Of a stretch of DNA of 64,000 nt, positions 12,201 to 25,149 are shown in pieces (within the stretch, counting starts at the first letter, position 1; each line of letters begins with the position of its first letter). A program made the translations under genes and the position numbers. Location: assembly GCA_946807835.1 (NCBI GenBank), contig OX327683.1:253001-317000 (forward strand), written 5' to 3'. Source of the DNA: Ailanthus altissimus. Lineage: Eukaryota > Streptophyta > Magnoliopsida > Sapindales > Simaroubaceae. The notes under the pieces were generated by a model, which saw nothing but the letters and a program-made list of their open reading frames with translations, ran no database searches and was not told where the DNA came from.

Positions 12201-15200
12201 GACAGTCCACTCATTTTACAGAAGCCAAAAATGGCTATGTGGATTTAGCTTCCTTCATACTTCTATGCAAATAATCAAAAGAAATGTACAAAATTCACCA
12301 AAATTTAGAAATTGCATCTATAAGATCTAACATAGCAAGATAGATATAAAGAATAGAAAAGGCAACAATGGAAAATATAATAATAAAAAGAAACAAGTTT
12401 AGCACCTTGTCCTCATGTTTATCATATGAGGCAATACATTCACTAGTTCTCACCATCCACAGCTTTACCAAACCGTCAGCACCTAAAAATGAAAATTTTT
12501 AATTCATTGACATGCTATCACAAAAACAAAGGCAGGCAAAGCATGCAACAGGAAGCCTCATTACCACAAGAAACAATCTGGGCCCCACGAGTCAGAAAAG
12601 ATGCTCTTAATACACTGGATGCATGTCCTTCGAATGTTTTTAGGCAGGAACCATCAGATATAGACCACATCTTTATCGTTTTGTCACCAGAAGCTGTTAT
12701 GACAACTTGATCGACTGGTGAAAACTCCACAGACCAAATACCTCTTTTATGCCCTTGAAGTGTGACAACAGATACCAAATCCGGAAGCCTCCAAACACAA
12801 GCAGTGCGATCCTGATCAACAGAAGAATCCAGGAAAAGGAGTAAATAAACTTACTGAACCAACTTCGATTTATTTTCTTTGGATGGAACAAATAACCTAC
12901 AGATAGCGCCTTTTTTTTTGTTTTTTTTTGAAAGAAAGCCTCTTAAGAAGCTGAAAATAGTTCCATCATTAAAAACATTAATTGTAATTCTGTTTTGGCA
13001 TTTTTGTTCTCATATTTTGATTTGTAAAGGTATCAGTATTAGAGGTGGACTTATGACTCAGTTTCAGTGTTTATTGACTCATTTTGTTGATAAATCTGTT
13101 TTCTGTTTCTAAACCAAGAAAGAAAAAATTTGCAACTAATGAAAAACTACCATAAGCTACTGACCTGAGAACCACTACAAACCAAACTATCATTTGGTGC
13201 AACAGCTAAGGAATTTATATCCTTGACATGGGCTGCCACAACTGCTTTAGCTTTCAAGTTGATAGGCAGTTCCACATCGTATGAGAGACCATCCAAACTC
13301 CAGACCTTGATGGTATGATCACTAAACCAGAGGTCAATATAGTTATCTAAGAGACAATTTTAACATTCATCATATATAATGGTAAAAAAAAGTAAAAGAA
13401 TTTGTTTTGTCAAACTTCAGCACCATCTCATCTGATAAAAAATTCATATGGAAAAAGTAGAAGCATAATGAAGAAAATTAGAATAAGGGCTAAACATCTG
13501 CAGGAATTGTAGGCAGAGTGGAGACTAGGTAATAATGCAAATCAAAACAAGGTGAAGCATATGTAAGAGCGATGATTTGACAAACAAAATAAGTCGATGG
13601 CTTTGGCAAATTTGATAGAATTCTTTTTTCTTCTCTTTTACTTAGGACAGTATCGATTAGCATAAACCCTTAAATCCAGGACTTGGCTGACAGCCTTACA
13701 CCTCTCTTTGTGGAGCTCCTACCTGAGACAACACCTTGACATGTGGATTTTCATATTTAATTTGTGCCTGCCAAGGTCTGTTGCAGGATGAAGTTCATAC
13801 AGATGCATGCTATGTCAGCACACTAAATAAAGTCAACCAACCATTTAGCTTCATCTCACAAGAATATGGAATTTGTTAATCAGTCATTTCTATTCTTCCA
13901 AATAATAAATCTATTTCTCAATATATATGTATAAATCTAGGAGTCAAATCCAAAGAAAAACCAAACTGAACTAAAGAACATCCACTTCACAAACTAAAAC
14001 ATGGTTTTTTCAGACAACAGGGAATAATATTTGATTACCAAGAAGACAAAACATGCTGCAAATCAATCTTTGGTTCTTCTAACTTCCCTATTTAGGATTA
14101 CTTAAACCAACAAATATGAAGCATAAGCATTATGCATGAAGATGTATTTTTATTCAAATTTGACTAAATACAATCTGAATTTGAATAATATATTTTTTAA
14201 TCAATTGTTAAAAAGCTCATCTGTAGAAAGTAACTAAGTGCTAAAAGAAAATCCAGACAGCACATGATACATAATTCAAAAGCTGCGAGGAATCATCGGC
14301 AAAAATAAATTTGATTCATAGTGCTCACCTACTGCCACTAACAAAGAAATTCTGCCCCTTTCTAGAGAAAGCAACTGCTCCGACAGCTCCCATATGTCCT
14401 GTAGCAACTCCAATGCAACGTCTACTTTCTGAATCCCACAACCTTACCTGTAAAAAGAATGGAGTCAGATACTCAATAGCATACTAAATGGAGAGAGGGT
14501 ACTCCTATGAACTGAACAACAAAAACAAACTGCAAGTAATAGCAAATCAAAGCAATCTTATTCATCGCTAGTGGCAATCAGAGTGCTAAAATGGCAACTA
14601 CAACCACCTTATGAGCAGAAGAAGGCAAGAAACTTACAGTGTTGTCCTTACTTCCTGTTACAACAAGGATTTTTCCAGAACTTGATACACAAGTGTCGAG
14701 GCATAAAACAATTTCACTATGGCCTCCCAATACATAGGAACATGACATAGATGCAAGGTCATACACTTGAACCTGCACATATAAAAATTAAAAAACATTA
14801 GAAACCAAAACCTAGAAACTGACATCAAACTTCTATATTCATACAACTAAAGCTTTCTGCAGGTATTAGGACATAAAATCATAAGAAATATTTTGCCCAC
14901 ATCTAAGCTACTTACTATCTGATATTAGCATAGAGAGGACCACATATACTTATGAAAGAATTTCCCTTGTAACTGTATATACTACTTCAGCTCAATAAAT
15001 ACTACATCAGATAACATGATACACAACAAGGAAACTCCATGCTAAATAATCAATATAAATAAAGTCATTTTGGACAATGAAAGACAAGTGAAGATCAGCA
15101 AACAATAAATATATCCCAATATAAACCTAGAAAATAAATACATACTAAAGTTAGAGTTAAACCCTAAAATAGTCTAGAGAGAACAAGTTTCCACATGTTT

Positions 15201-18200
15201 ATGTTTTATTGTGGGAGATGGCAGCCACATATGATGCAGGAACTCTCAAGTACTAAGACGCATATTTATATACAGGGGAGCTGCTCTGGCACACTTCATG
15301 CACCTCAGTAATACATATTTATCAAGAGGACCCATGTTCAGAGTATTACAGACAATGTCAATCACAGAAACCCAGAAAATTCGAACAAAAAAGGTTCATG
15401 AGAGAAAATGTTCATTTAAAAATAAAAAATTCCTACGCAACAGTTACAGTGACAACTCAGCATCCAGATATCAATCATTAGATCTGGATCCTCTATTCGG
15501 AAAACATCAAAGATAAGACTACGTCTTAACTTTTTCTTTTTAAGAAAGTATGAAAAAGTTACCTGTTCAATATTTGTAGCAACAGCAAGAAATTGTTCAT
15601 CATCCCCCACAAATTTCATATCCAATATCTCCTCATTATACCCTACTAGCCTTTTGCTCAGTCTCAACTCTGATTTCTTTTCAGGGTGTTCGATTGGCAT
15701 ATAAAATATAAACTGCTGATCAGCAGTCACACAAAGCAGTCCTTGATCTAAAGGCAGCACAACAGCGGCAGTGAAGCCCCTTTTCGAGTCATCCATCTCA
15801 GAGCTGATGGTAACATCTGAGGACTTTTGTTCATACATGCATACTGCACTGTCAAAATCAATAATATCGATGTTAAGTAAAATATCAAACACATTTTGAT
15901 TTAAAATGACTCTAGATTGTAATAATTGTTTATATTAGATATTTCAAAGTACTTAAATAAACCATCGTTCTTTACCCATCAGAGCTCCACATGCGCACAA
16001 TCCCTCGTTCACCAACTGTGATGAAATAAATTTCGGGTGACCCACTTTTTTTCTTTTTGCTTCGCGTATTATATGAACCCAAAAATGATTCAAAAGCGGT
16101 CCCAGAAGGAATTACACACACAGCTTCAACCATCTCATATGTTGGTACCGTCAACTTGCAGCTGTAGTCATGAAGGTCCCATAAGTTTACAACCTGAGAT
16201 CAATAATACATTAATTTCCAGCCAACATGCAATCTTGCAAATGAAATGATAGTTATTGAATAGTCCATTATCATTAAATTAGGTAAAAACTGTCAAATTT
16301 ATGAGACAATAACATGATAGAAAACAGAAGCACATTTCAGATTAACAAGATAAATTTTAATATCTTCAATAATACGTTAGCAAGATCACAACATTTTTCC
16401 CCTCTCAATATCTTCGAGAATAAATATGTTACAAAGCTCCAATCTCAAGGGTCCTCTTTCTCAAAAGTTAAGTTTTCCACTCGCCTTAAAAAGTTCAGGT
16501 TGCACAGTGCAACTAATTCCCTTCTTTTTAACATGCTTTATTCACAAATAAATGATTATTTGTCTATTCTGAAAGTTTGAGGAGAATATGGTTTAGTCCA
16601 ACCACAGATGAAACTAACCAAACTGCCAATCTGTTTAATTGTTTCATATATGCAAACACATGCATACACACATCACTAAGGTGAGAAGGCTGAAAACTTG
16701 CATATTCTGTTCTATTTGCTGATGGGATACATCGGCATCACTAACAAGTTCACCGGACAGACAGAACAGAGAAAAGGAAAAAAAAAAAGCATACATGTAA
16801 AGAGGAAATCTATTTATTTAAAGCCTGGAAAAGCAAGGTAACTAATTTACATAGAAATTTAGGATCTATAAGCTTCCAATATTAAAGAAATTCTGCTCAG
16901 ATCCCCAGTAAAATCTACATCTAAATTCTTGTGGACAATGATAAGCTTAAGAATAAACCCATAAATTTCAGTAAGTTGATAATTCCATGTCAAATCTCCT
17001 GTCGACTATTCAAGGATAAAATCAATACACTATGGAACTAATACATATTTTCTCAGGGAAAGCTGAAGTAGAAGTCAATTTAAACATGCATCATTCTGAA
17101 TGTACATTATAGAGGCAATTAAAATCTGTGAAAAAGTCATCCTCGCAAAATAGGATCAAGAAAAGATTGAGTCTTGCCTTATCTCTTCCAGCACTCAGCA
17201 AGGTCCATCCATCGTCAGATATAGCCATAGAAGTAACTGTTGAAAAATGCCTCTCCAAAGTTGCAACACATTTCTTGGTTAAAAGATCCCAAACTCGTAC
17301 AGTTGTATCATCACTTCCAGAGAAAAGCTAAAAGCACACATAAGTGATCAGCTCAAAATAATTTATAAAATAATTGATTGACTAGATGAAAAAAAGATGC
17401 TTCACAAAAACCAACCCATCTCTTTCACAAGTGTTATCCAAACCCACACATCACAACACATGACTTCAGTTATGTGAACATTATAGCTCTTTGCTATGTT
17501 GCTCTGGATAATAGCTAGAAAACAGAAGATGATAGTCTAACAAGTATCTCACTACCAGTTATCCCTTCAATCAATTCACAACTTCTTGTGGTATAACTCC
17601 AAATTTTCATGGCATAACATATTTCTAATTCAGACACCAAATTTAAAAAAGCACTATAAAAGCACATAAACAAGTTTAATCATAATAAATAAAACAAAAA
17701 TAATGTAAATGAATTAGCTACCATTGAATATAACTTCTTGATAAACAGAATAATAAAAAGAAAACGGGAGAAACTAAAATTTTTTGGTGTGAAACTTACT
17801 AGAGATTTATTAGTGTCAGGATGGAACATGATACTACTCACAACTCCTTTATGACCTTTGAAGTAATGAGTACAGAAGCCACCATCAACATCCCAGACAA
17901 GAACTTTCCTATCAGCTCCTGCAGTTGCAAGCAATCCACCGGATGGATGACATGTCATGCCAGTCACAGGACCATCATGGCCCTGTTTAATGCCAGAATC
18001 AAATACCAGTCAGTACTCAAGTAGGGAAAAAAACCTTGAATGATTTTTGTACAAAAAACAATCTCTTCAATCAGTCCAAATGATTTTGATATCCACTTCT
18101 TCAAAAATGTCCTTCACTGTTGTCAGCAGCCAAACATAAAAGATTCAATCTACTCAAAATGATCTTTCGGGCATGTACGGACAATCTAAAACAAATGTTA

Positions 18201-18721
18201 AACAAAAACTGATTTCTTAATTGGGCCTAAATCAACTATTTTTTTAGCTCACAGAAACTAAATTATACAATTTAGAAAAGAGATAACAATCAAACAAAAT
18301 TGTGTGAGAATAAATCAAAATTTGATAACTACCACATAAGTTCAATTTCTAAATGAGCGAAACAAATAAACAAATAAATAAAAGAAAAGAAACCATCAAA
18401 AGTCATGGAATAATCACAAATTACCTTCCAGGAGCGCAGACATTTTTGCATAGATACATCCCAGACCCTAATTTGACGACTGTGACCCGCATAGAAAAGC
18501 AGCTTATCATCAGGGCTAAGAGCCAACGCTGTGATAGTATCCGACTCACCCTCTACTGCCCATTTAACAGAGGCGTTTGATGAGTCCACAATCTTGATCG
18601 AGTCACCACACGCGCAGACAATGAACGAACCGTCTGATGATACCACGAACGGGCCACCTCCATAAAACTGCTGCAGCGCCGGTTGGCAACTGTAGTTCTT
18701 CTTTAGTGCTACGGATGCCAT
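9206..18721 (-). CDS. TOZ: TORMOZ / UTP13 / TBL3 WD40 protein of the U3 small-subunit processome
   Basis: Fourteen minus-strand exons: 18425-18721, 17800-17982, 17178-17327, 15976-16193, 15563-15848, 14638-14772, 14329-14447, 13165-13321, 12565-12811, 12406-12482, 11378-11497, 10492-10622, 10247-10421 and 9206-9562. They sum to 2,652 nt, 883 residues; Arabidopsis TOZ is about 876. The protein starts MASVALKKNYSCQPALQQFY and carries about a dozen WD40 repeats (for example LFSGSDDTTVRVWD, ITASGDKTIKMWS, FATGGGDALINLWH) over residues ~55-660. A helical Utp13 C-terminal domain follows (AFELRRPRKLFELF, CHVAQFVLFRLFNILP), then an acidic/basic tail with KKRKSNKS and RKKVKG that looks like a nucleolar signal. 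Known role of the family: the UTP-B complex in early pre-18S rRNA processing; loss disturbs embryo divisions in Arabidopsis. Intron 3 uses a GC donor. A 5'UTR intron (18740-18909) and a TATA/telo-box promoter lie upstream. Confidence 0.96.
16194..17177 (-). other. GC-AG intron of TOZ (intron 3)
   Basis: The exon ends GAGATAAG and the intron begins GCAAGAC. The next exon starts GTTGTAAAC after an ATCTCAG acceptor. Using this junction keeps the WD40 reading (SAGRDK then VVNLWDL); no nearby GT gives an in-frame join. AG|GCAAG is the standard strong GC-donor context. Confidence 0.85.
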
Positions 18722-18739
18722 CGAGGCACCAAAGCTGTT

Positions 18740-18909
18740 CTGTTGAGTTTTTAGGATGATTAAGTTAAAACATAATTGCTATTATTACGTAAATATTAAA
18801 TAAATAAAATTAAATAATAATGCAACATATTATCTTCTTTGTTATAGAGAATGACTCCAAGGATTTTTTTATTATAAATAATACTAAGAAAATGAAAAAA
18901 AAAAATTAC
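18740..18909 (-). other. 5'UTR intron of TOZ
   Basis: On the minus strand a TCGCG|GTAATTT donor at 18909 and an ACTCAACAG acceptor at 18740 flank AT-rich sequence between GC-rich leader and the sequence just before the ATG at 18721. Inferred from splice signals only. Confidence 0.6.
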
Positions 18910-19169
18910 CGCGAAAGTATGCTGACCGGTGATGGCTTCTGACGGCGACTGCTGTTGCTTCTTGCTGGCAGTCGCTTCTGTTCGGCGACTACTGCTGCTG
19001 TTGGAGATTCGACAAACTTCAAAACTTGAGAATAATAGTGGCGGAAGGCGACAACGACTGTTTCTCCAGCGACGGCGACTGCTGATGGCCGGAGCGTGGA
19101 ATCTATAGGTTTGAGGTTTAAAGTGAGGGTTTTAGCTGGTCGCGAGAGTTTGTAAAGAAAGAAAGAGCG

Positions 19170-19190
19170 TTAGGGTTTTGGTATTTATAT
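19170..19190 (-). promoter_or_regulatory. TOZ promoter: TATA box and telo-box
   Basis: Reading the minus strand, ATATAAATA (19190-19182) is followed by AAACCCTAA (19178-19170). Telo-boxes of this type are common in promoters of plant ribosomal-protein and ribosome-biogenesis genes, which suits the UTP13 role. The element lies about 450 bp upstream of the ATG, with leader and 5'UTR intron between. Confidence 0.6.
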
Positions 19191-19199
19191 TTTGAATTC

Positions 19200-22100
19200 T
19201 GGTAATAAACGAGTATTATTAATGATTTTTAAAAAAGAAAAGTTATGAAATTGGGTTAATTCTATGATATTAGAATTAAATTGCTAGTATAATATTGAAA
19301 ATAATTGAAATAGTTTGACTAAATTAAAAAAATTAAGGGTGATTATATATTAATTTAACAGACAAATAATATCATTATCGTTAAAACTTTTCACTATTAA
19401 ATAATTCTAAAAATTTGTATTAAAAAATAAATAAATGCCGCGAAAATTGTTTATTGCAGAGCAAAGAGGCGAAGCCTCACCCTTAAAAGGGATACTTTTA
19501 TGGGTACCCCTGATTTTCAGTCTATTATCAATAATATCTTTCAAGTTTTAAAATTATCTCAACTACTCTTTAAATATTGAAATTATAATTTTTTTTTTAA
19601 ACGGAGGGAATTCGAATCTCCACCAACAAAGGCAACAAAGAATGTACTGCACGCTTTTTGCCTCTGAATTATATTATTATTAATTAAGTTAATTGAAGAT
19701 ATGATATCAACACTAATACTATTATTAATAATAAGTATCTACTTTATATTGTAGAAAACAATTTGTCAAAATGAGATATTATTAACAATACTTTCGAGAT
19801 AATATTATTTTTTAGTAATATTTATAAGTTTTAAAAATAAATATCAATCTTTTATTATAGGGGTAATAAAATGAGTTATAATATAATTATTCGACACAAA
19901 TTTAATATAATTTAAATGAATATAAATAAAAAAAATTAACACGATTAATAAATAGGTCGAATTTGTGTTACCTGTTTATTATTAGTGTCAAATACATATT
20001 TGAAATCTGTAATTTGCTAATTTGGTTTCACATTTAATAAACAAATCGTATTCGTGTATTTGTTCTTTTAAGTTACATTTAATTTAATTAAAATATATAT
20101 ATTTAAAAATTAAAACCCTAATATATCTAAATTCTAAAGATTTGTCTTCTTCAATTTTATTATTAGATGCATTAAATACATGATTTTTTTATGTAATTTT
20201 AAAATTTATTAATCATGACTTAAATATATTTTAAACGAATCGAATATTTTGTATAAATAAATCAAATTGTGTGTTATTATTCATTTAAACAAATATAATC
20301 ATAAACGGATCAAATCGTATATAACTGTCTAAATGAATTAAATTTTATCTATTTATTTAAATATGTCTAATTGTGTTGTATCATATAATTCGTTTCTTTA
20401 ATAAATTTAATTTATATTTAAGTGTCCGATTCATTTAGTAAACGAATATAATAAAAATTTATTAATACTTTATATTGACACAACACGAACACATTTCATT
20501 TACACAAATTACCATTCTTTCTCTATTATTAAATAATATTTTATTAAAATTAATACTTTAAAATATACTAGCCATTTTAAGTGAGGTCTTCATTATTTTA
20601 GTCAACAAATTTATTCTATCGTTATTTTAGCCAAACAAGAGAGGTCGCGAGGACAAAAAAAACTTTTATAGCTTCATAACTTCTTTTATGGTAAACAACT
20701 TTATTAATATGTGTACTAAACTCACTTTAAAATAAAACAAACGAACCAAAACAATTATTATGAATATGAAATGACACAAATACTTAAAAAGATCAGTTAT
20801 TTATAGAATAATTTATATATGAAATATTTTAAGAAAAATAAATTAAGTTTATCATTGCTTATTTATTCTATTTTAAAGTTCATATTTATTATTGTCTCTT
20901 GATTTTTTTTATTTATGTAAAGTTTATTTAAATAATACGAGATAAAAAAAATAACTTTGTTAGGTTTTATTGGATTCCAATTTGGTGTGTTTCATTGTAA
21001 AACAATATTAAAACATGCAAATACAGGTTGAAAGTTTTTTATTGAACATAACAGCCATAAGAACTTTGTTTGAAATGACTTCTTGGCGCGCTAAATGAGT
21101 TTTTATAATAGTAAAAGCATAATTATAAAATAATTATAAAATTAAAAAAATATTTTACCATATTAAAAATTAAGTTATAGGGGTAAAAGTTAGAGATTTT
21201 TTTAAAGTGGTGAATTGTCTAAATATCTTTATTTTGTTTTTAAAATTCTACTTTAATTTTATTATAACATAATCTAAAAAAATTGTCTATTAAATAATTA
21301 TATATTTTTCTTAAAATTATGAATATCAAATAAACAATTAATATTTTAAAAAAACTATACATATACAATTTTTATTAATGTAAATTTTAACTTGAAGAAT
21401 CTATATTAACAAAAAAATAATACTACACATTTTAAATTTAAATATTAAATATTAAATTATAAATGAAATATCAAATAATTATTGAGTAATTAAATTTTAT
21501 AATTATTTATTATACTATTTTTTTACTTAATAATTATTTAAAATATGTAGTATTACTCATAAAATAATATAAGCGATACTACTATCATATTAATTTTTTT
21601 AGTTTTTTAATTGACGATGTAGATCGTCGAATAAAATTTATGCTTCATAATTAAAATAATTTTTTGAATTCAACTACCAATAACAACCACACATGACATT
21701 ATCAATATTTAAATTAATATAAACCGTTAAATAAAATTTATGATTAATAGTATTAAAATATATATTTTAATACAATGTTATTTTAGGTATAATTATATAA
21801 TACAATGGTTAATGATTCGTTAAATTCAGTCCTTCAATTATATTTATCATTTAGTTCAAATGAAACAAATACTACCTTAATTAAAAATTAAAAAAATAAT
21901 TAAAAAAGAAACAGTAACTGCCGTTGGATCAGAGGCGGATGGTAGTGATTCCACGAGGTGACGTGTATTCAATTTCGAATCGAACAATTTTAACAATATA
22001 TATATATATATATTGTAAATCGATGCTGCCTGAAACTGGACTACGCCTTTGCTGATCACCAAAGCAAAAAGCCTTGCATCCTAATTTGATTTTAATTTGT
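19200..22100. other. AT-rich intergenic spacer between divergent TOZ and SIL1
   Basis: No gene is visible apart from a SINE remnant at 19.6 kb. The sequence is strongly AT-rich with many poly-A and poly-T runs and a (TA)n stretch at 21,997-22,014. Confidence 0.6.
19587..19672 (-). mobile_element. tRNA-derived SINE remnant
   Basis: On the minus strand an A-box-like TAATTCAGAGGCAAAAAGCG is followed about 55 bp later by a B-box-like GAGATTCGAATTCCCTCC, then an A-rich tail. It looks like a tRNA-related SINE or a degraded tRNA-like copy. Confidence 0.5.
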
Positions 22101-22120
22101 TAAATTTTTTCAGAAATTAA

Positions 22121-25100
22121 ATGTACACAAGGCGCAATCAAGCTGCTGCTCAAACGTCGTCGTTGTTATGGATAGTGTTGTTGTTGTTGACGACGATGGC
22201 GGCGATAAATGTAGCGAGAGCGGCAGCGGTGGCAGAGCGTGTAAATAATTCATCCTCAGGGGGTCTATTTTGGTCTACTGCAAAAGAGGAGGAGGATCTG
22301 CTCCGGAAAGCTGAACCAAATGATGACGATTCCTCCTCGGCGGCTGCCGTCGTCAACGACCACGACGAACTCGACGGCGGATTCTCTTCCCTTGACGGCA
22401 TGTTACAGTGGGCCATAGGTACTACTACTATTTTCACTAACTCGCTATTTGCCGCTTAGCTAATAAATAATAATTCGTTTTGTCGTTGTTTTTATAAAAA
22501 ATTTGAGAGGAATATTATTTACTTAATTGTAAAATGAATGAATTAGGTCATTCTGATCCGGCCAAGTTAAAGGAAACAGCGCAAGATGTGCAGCGTCTAT
22601 CTCCCAGTGAGTTGAAGAAGCGTCAAATGGAAATAAAGGTCAAATCCGCTTCTTCATATGACACTATTTAAAAGAAATTACTTAATTATATGTAATATGA
22701 TGATTATGTTTTCTTTCTGATTCAAATTGTGAGTAAAGAAGTAAAGAAATTTAGTATTCTTCGAAATTTTTCTTAGACAGTTGGGTTCATCGTCGTCATG
22801 CTTATAAGAGGAGATACAAACTGATTATACAAGCTCATTAATACAAACTTACCTGGCAAAACATTGTTAGATGAATAATACTTAGAAGAAGTCAATTTAA
22901 TAAGCGAGAATGGATAATGTGGTATTAACTTTTTTTTTTTTTTCATTTTTACTCATCACAATGTCACAGCAATTTGTATTAATGAGTTTGTGTAGTTAGT
23001 TTCTCTGTTTAGTATCTATATTACTGTATTGCTTCTCAGGGCGAGAAGGGACAATAGAGGTTTATGGCTTTAAACTTCATCTGCTAAGACAATGAACATT
23101 TTTTGAAGATATGAGCTGAAACACTATTGATTTATGTGTTATCAATCCTTTTGGGATTCATATAGATAATTTAATTCAATATGTTCGTGCAACCACCTTC
23201 CATTTCTTGGAGTTTGTTATACTCTATCAAGTGCTTTTCTTTTTTCTTGTCCTTTGACTGTTTTATTTTTCTTGCATCTGCTGTTAGTGCCTTTTTTTTT
23301 TCTTTTTTCTTGTACTTTGCCTGTCCTTTGATGATTGTTTTGGTGCTATACAGGAACTGATGGAGAAGTTGAAAATGCCGTCAGATGCACAGTTGATGCA
23401 AATTGCAATAGATGACTTGAATAATTCCTCTTTATCCTTGGAAGATCGCCATCGTGCACTACAGGAACTTTTGATCCTTGTCGAGCCAATAGATAATGCA
23501 AATGGTATGCTACATTTTTGCATTTCTAGATTGATTTGACATATGCTCTCCAATGGGCATAAGGGTTTTCTCTTTGTTGAAATATTTTCGAATAATCTGT
23601 TTCAAGATGACACGGACCTTCCATTCACTCTATGAAGCAGAAATTGCTATCATATCCTGAGCACCTGACATACTATGTCTTGATGATCCATTGCACTGCC
23701 AGAAATTTTCCCCTGTTCTCCCTCCAATGGATTCTGTTGATCTCTCACTGAAAATTGGTGACTATATATGGTCATAGATCTAAAATAGATGCATTCAAAA
23801 TATGCATAATACATTTGATCTGAATTTCTTCTAGAAAAACTAAAAAATTAAAAGAAAGTGTCATTTTGGGTAGAAATGATTGTATATGGCTCACAAATAT
23901 GTGAGTGTACTCATGTTAGTTTTACTTATTTCCTGAATTATAATTGGCTCACATATTTAACCTTTTTATTTCTCAGACCTGAGCAAACTTGGAGGCCTTA
24001 CTGTCCTTATACGAGAACTTAATCACCGTGATACAGATATAAGGAAATTTTCTGCATGGATTCTTGGGAAAGCGAGTCAAAATAACCCATTTGTTCAGAA
24101 GCAGGTTGACTGTTTTTACTGATTCGAATTTATGGAGTTTGAATTTAGTAATCATTATTTAACATTTTAGTGATGAACTTAATATTCCTTATTCTATTAT
24201 CTTTGGAATGTGAAATATTTTCATCTATGTGTTTTGTGGAGGATTTAGTTTTGTGTATTTAAATGATTTATGCTTGGTAGAAAACTGATTTATAATGTTT
24301 TTTCATGTCGAGATCCTGGAACTTGGGGCACTGACAAAGCTAATGAAGATGGTTAAATCTAGTTTCGTAGAAGAAGCTGTCAAAGCCTTGTATGCTGTTT
24401 CAGCATTGATCCGAAATAATTTTGCTGGTCAGGAAATGTTCTATGCAGAAGCAGGAGATTTGATGCTTCAGGTGACTAGAGAATAAAGAATGAAAGTATT
24501 TAAAGTTATTTATGCATCCCTGGCAATTTCAACTGATAATAATTGTTTGCAGGACATACTGAGTAACTCAAGCATCGATATCAGACTTCGCAGGAAAGCG
24601 GTGTTCCTGGTTGGTGATCTGGCCGAGTGTCAATTGGAAAATCTACACAAGGCTGAGTTTCTTTTTTTCAGCAATCGCTTTTTCTTGAAGTCTGTGGTTG
24701 ATCTAACAGCATCAGCTGACCTTGATCTTCAAGAGAAGGTGTTTCTTGAGCATCTCTTTTGTGGTTTTGAGTGTTTCACACTTGTCCGTGTATTTTTGGT
24801 GCTTCATATGCAAATATTAGGCTCATCACATGTAAAATTTAGAAGAGATGATGTCCAATTTGTTTAACAGCAGGCAATTATTCTGAACAGCTATGTTGCT
24901 TTTGACATTGTGTTACAGGCCCTTGCAGCGATTAAAAGTCTGCTGCAACTCAGAACAATAGAAGCACTGGTCTTAAAGGACTTTTGTGGTTTGGATACTG
25001 CCTTGGAGAGGTTGAGGCAGCAGCTACAGGATTTAATGCAAGAGGAATATCAAAGGGATTATGCGATGGATTTGGAAACCCTCCGCAGAGAAGTTGAGCT

Positions 25101-25149
25101 GATCTTTCATAGAAAGCTCGGTAAGGTAGGAATGCTTCATCGGAATTGA
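22121..25149 (+). CDS. SIL1: SIL1-type ER Hsp70 nucleotide exchange factor (Fes1/HspBP1 family)
   Basis: Seven exons: 22121-22418, 22547-22638, 23354-23504, 23977-24104, 24313-24471, 24553-24738 and 24919-25149. They total 1,245 nt, 414 residues, with all junctions in frame. Residues ~13-35 (SSLLWIVLLLLTTMAAINVA) form a signal peptide or anchor. An acidic Ser/Ala-rich linker follows, then MLQWAIGHSDPAKLKETAQD, the conserved start of the Fes1/HspBP1 helical domain. Armadillo-like repeats come next (LTVLIRELNHRDTDIRKFSA, LGALTKLMKMVKSSFVEEAV, LRRKAVFLVGDLAE). The signal sequence separates it from the cytosolic Fes1A group and points to the ER-lumen BiP exchange factor (Arabidopsis At3g51980 from memory). 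No KDEL/HDEL signal is visible. The last exon may instead splice at 25125 (AAG|GTAGG) to a 21-nt terminal exon at 25197-25217 encoding VTTVPT; both endings stay in frame. Confidence 0.88.

Noticed and set aside
22150..22437. 95-codon antisense frame in SIL1 exon 1
   Set aside because: Shadow of a Ser/Ala/Asp-rich exon; no domain and no codon support.
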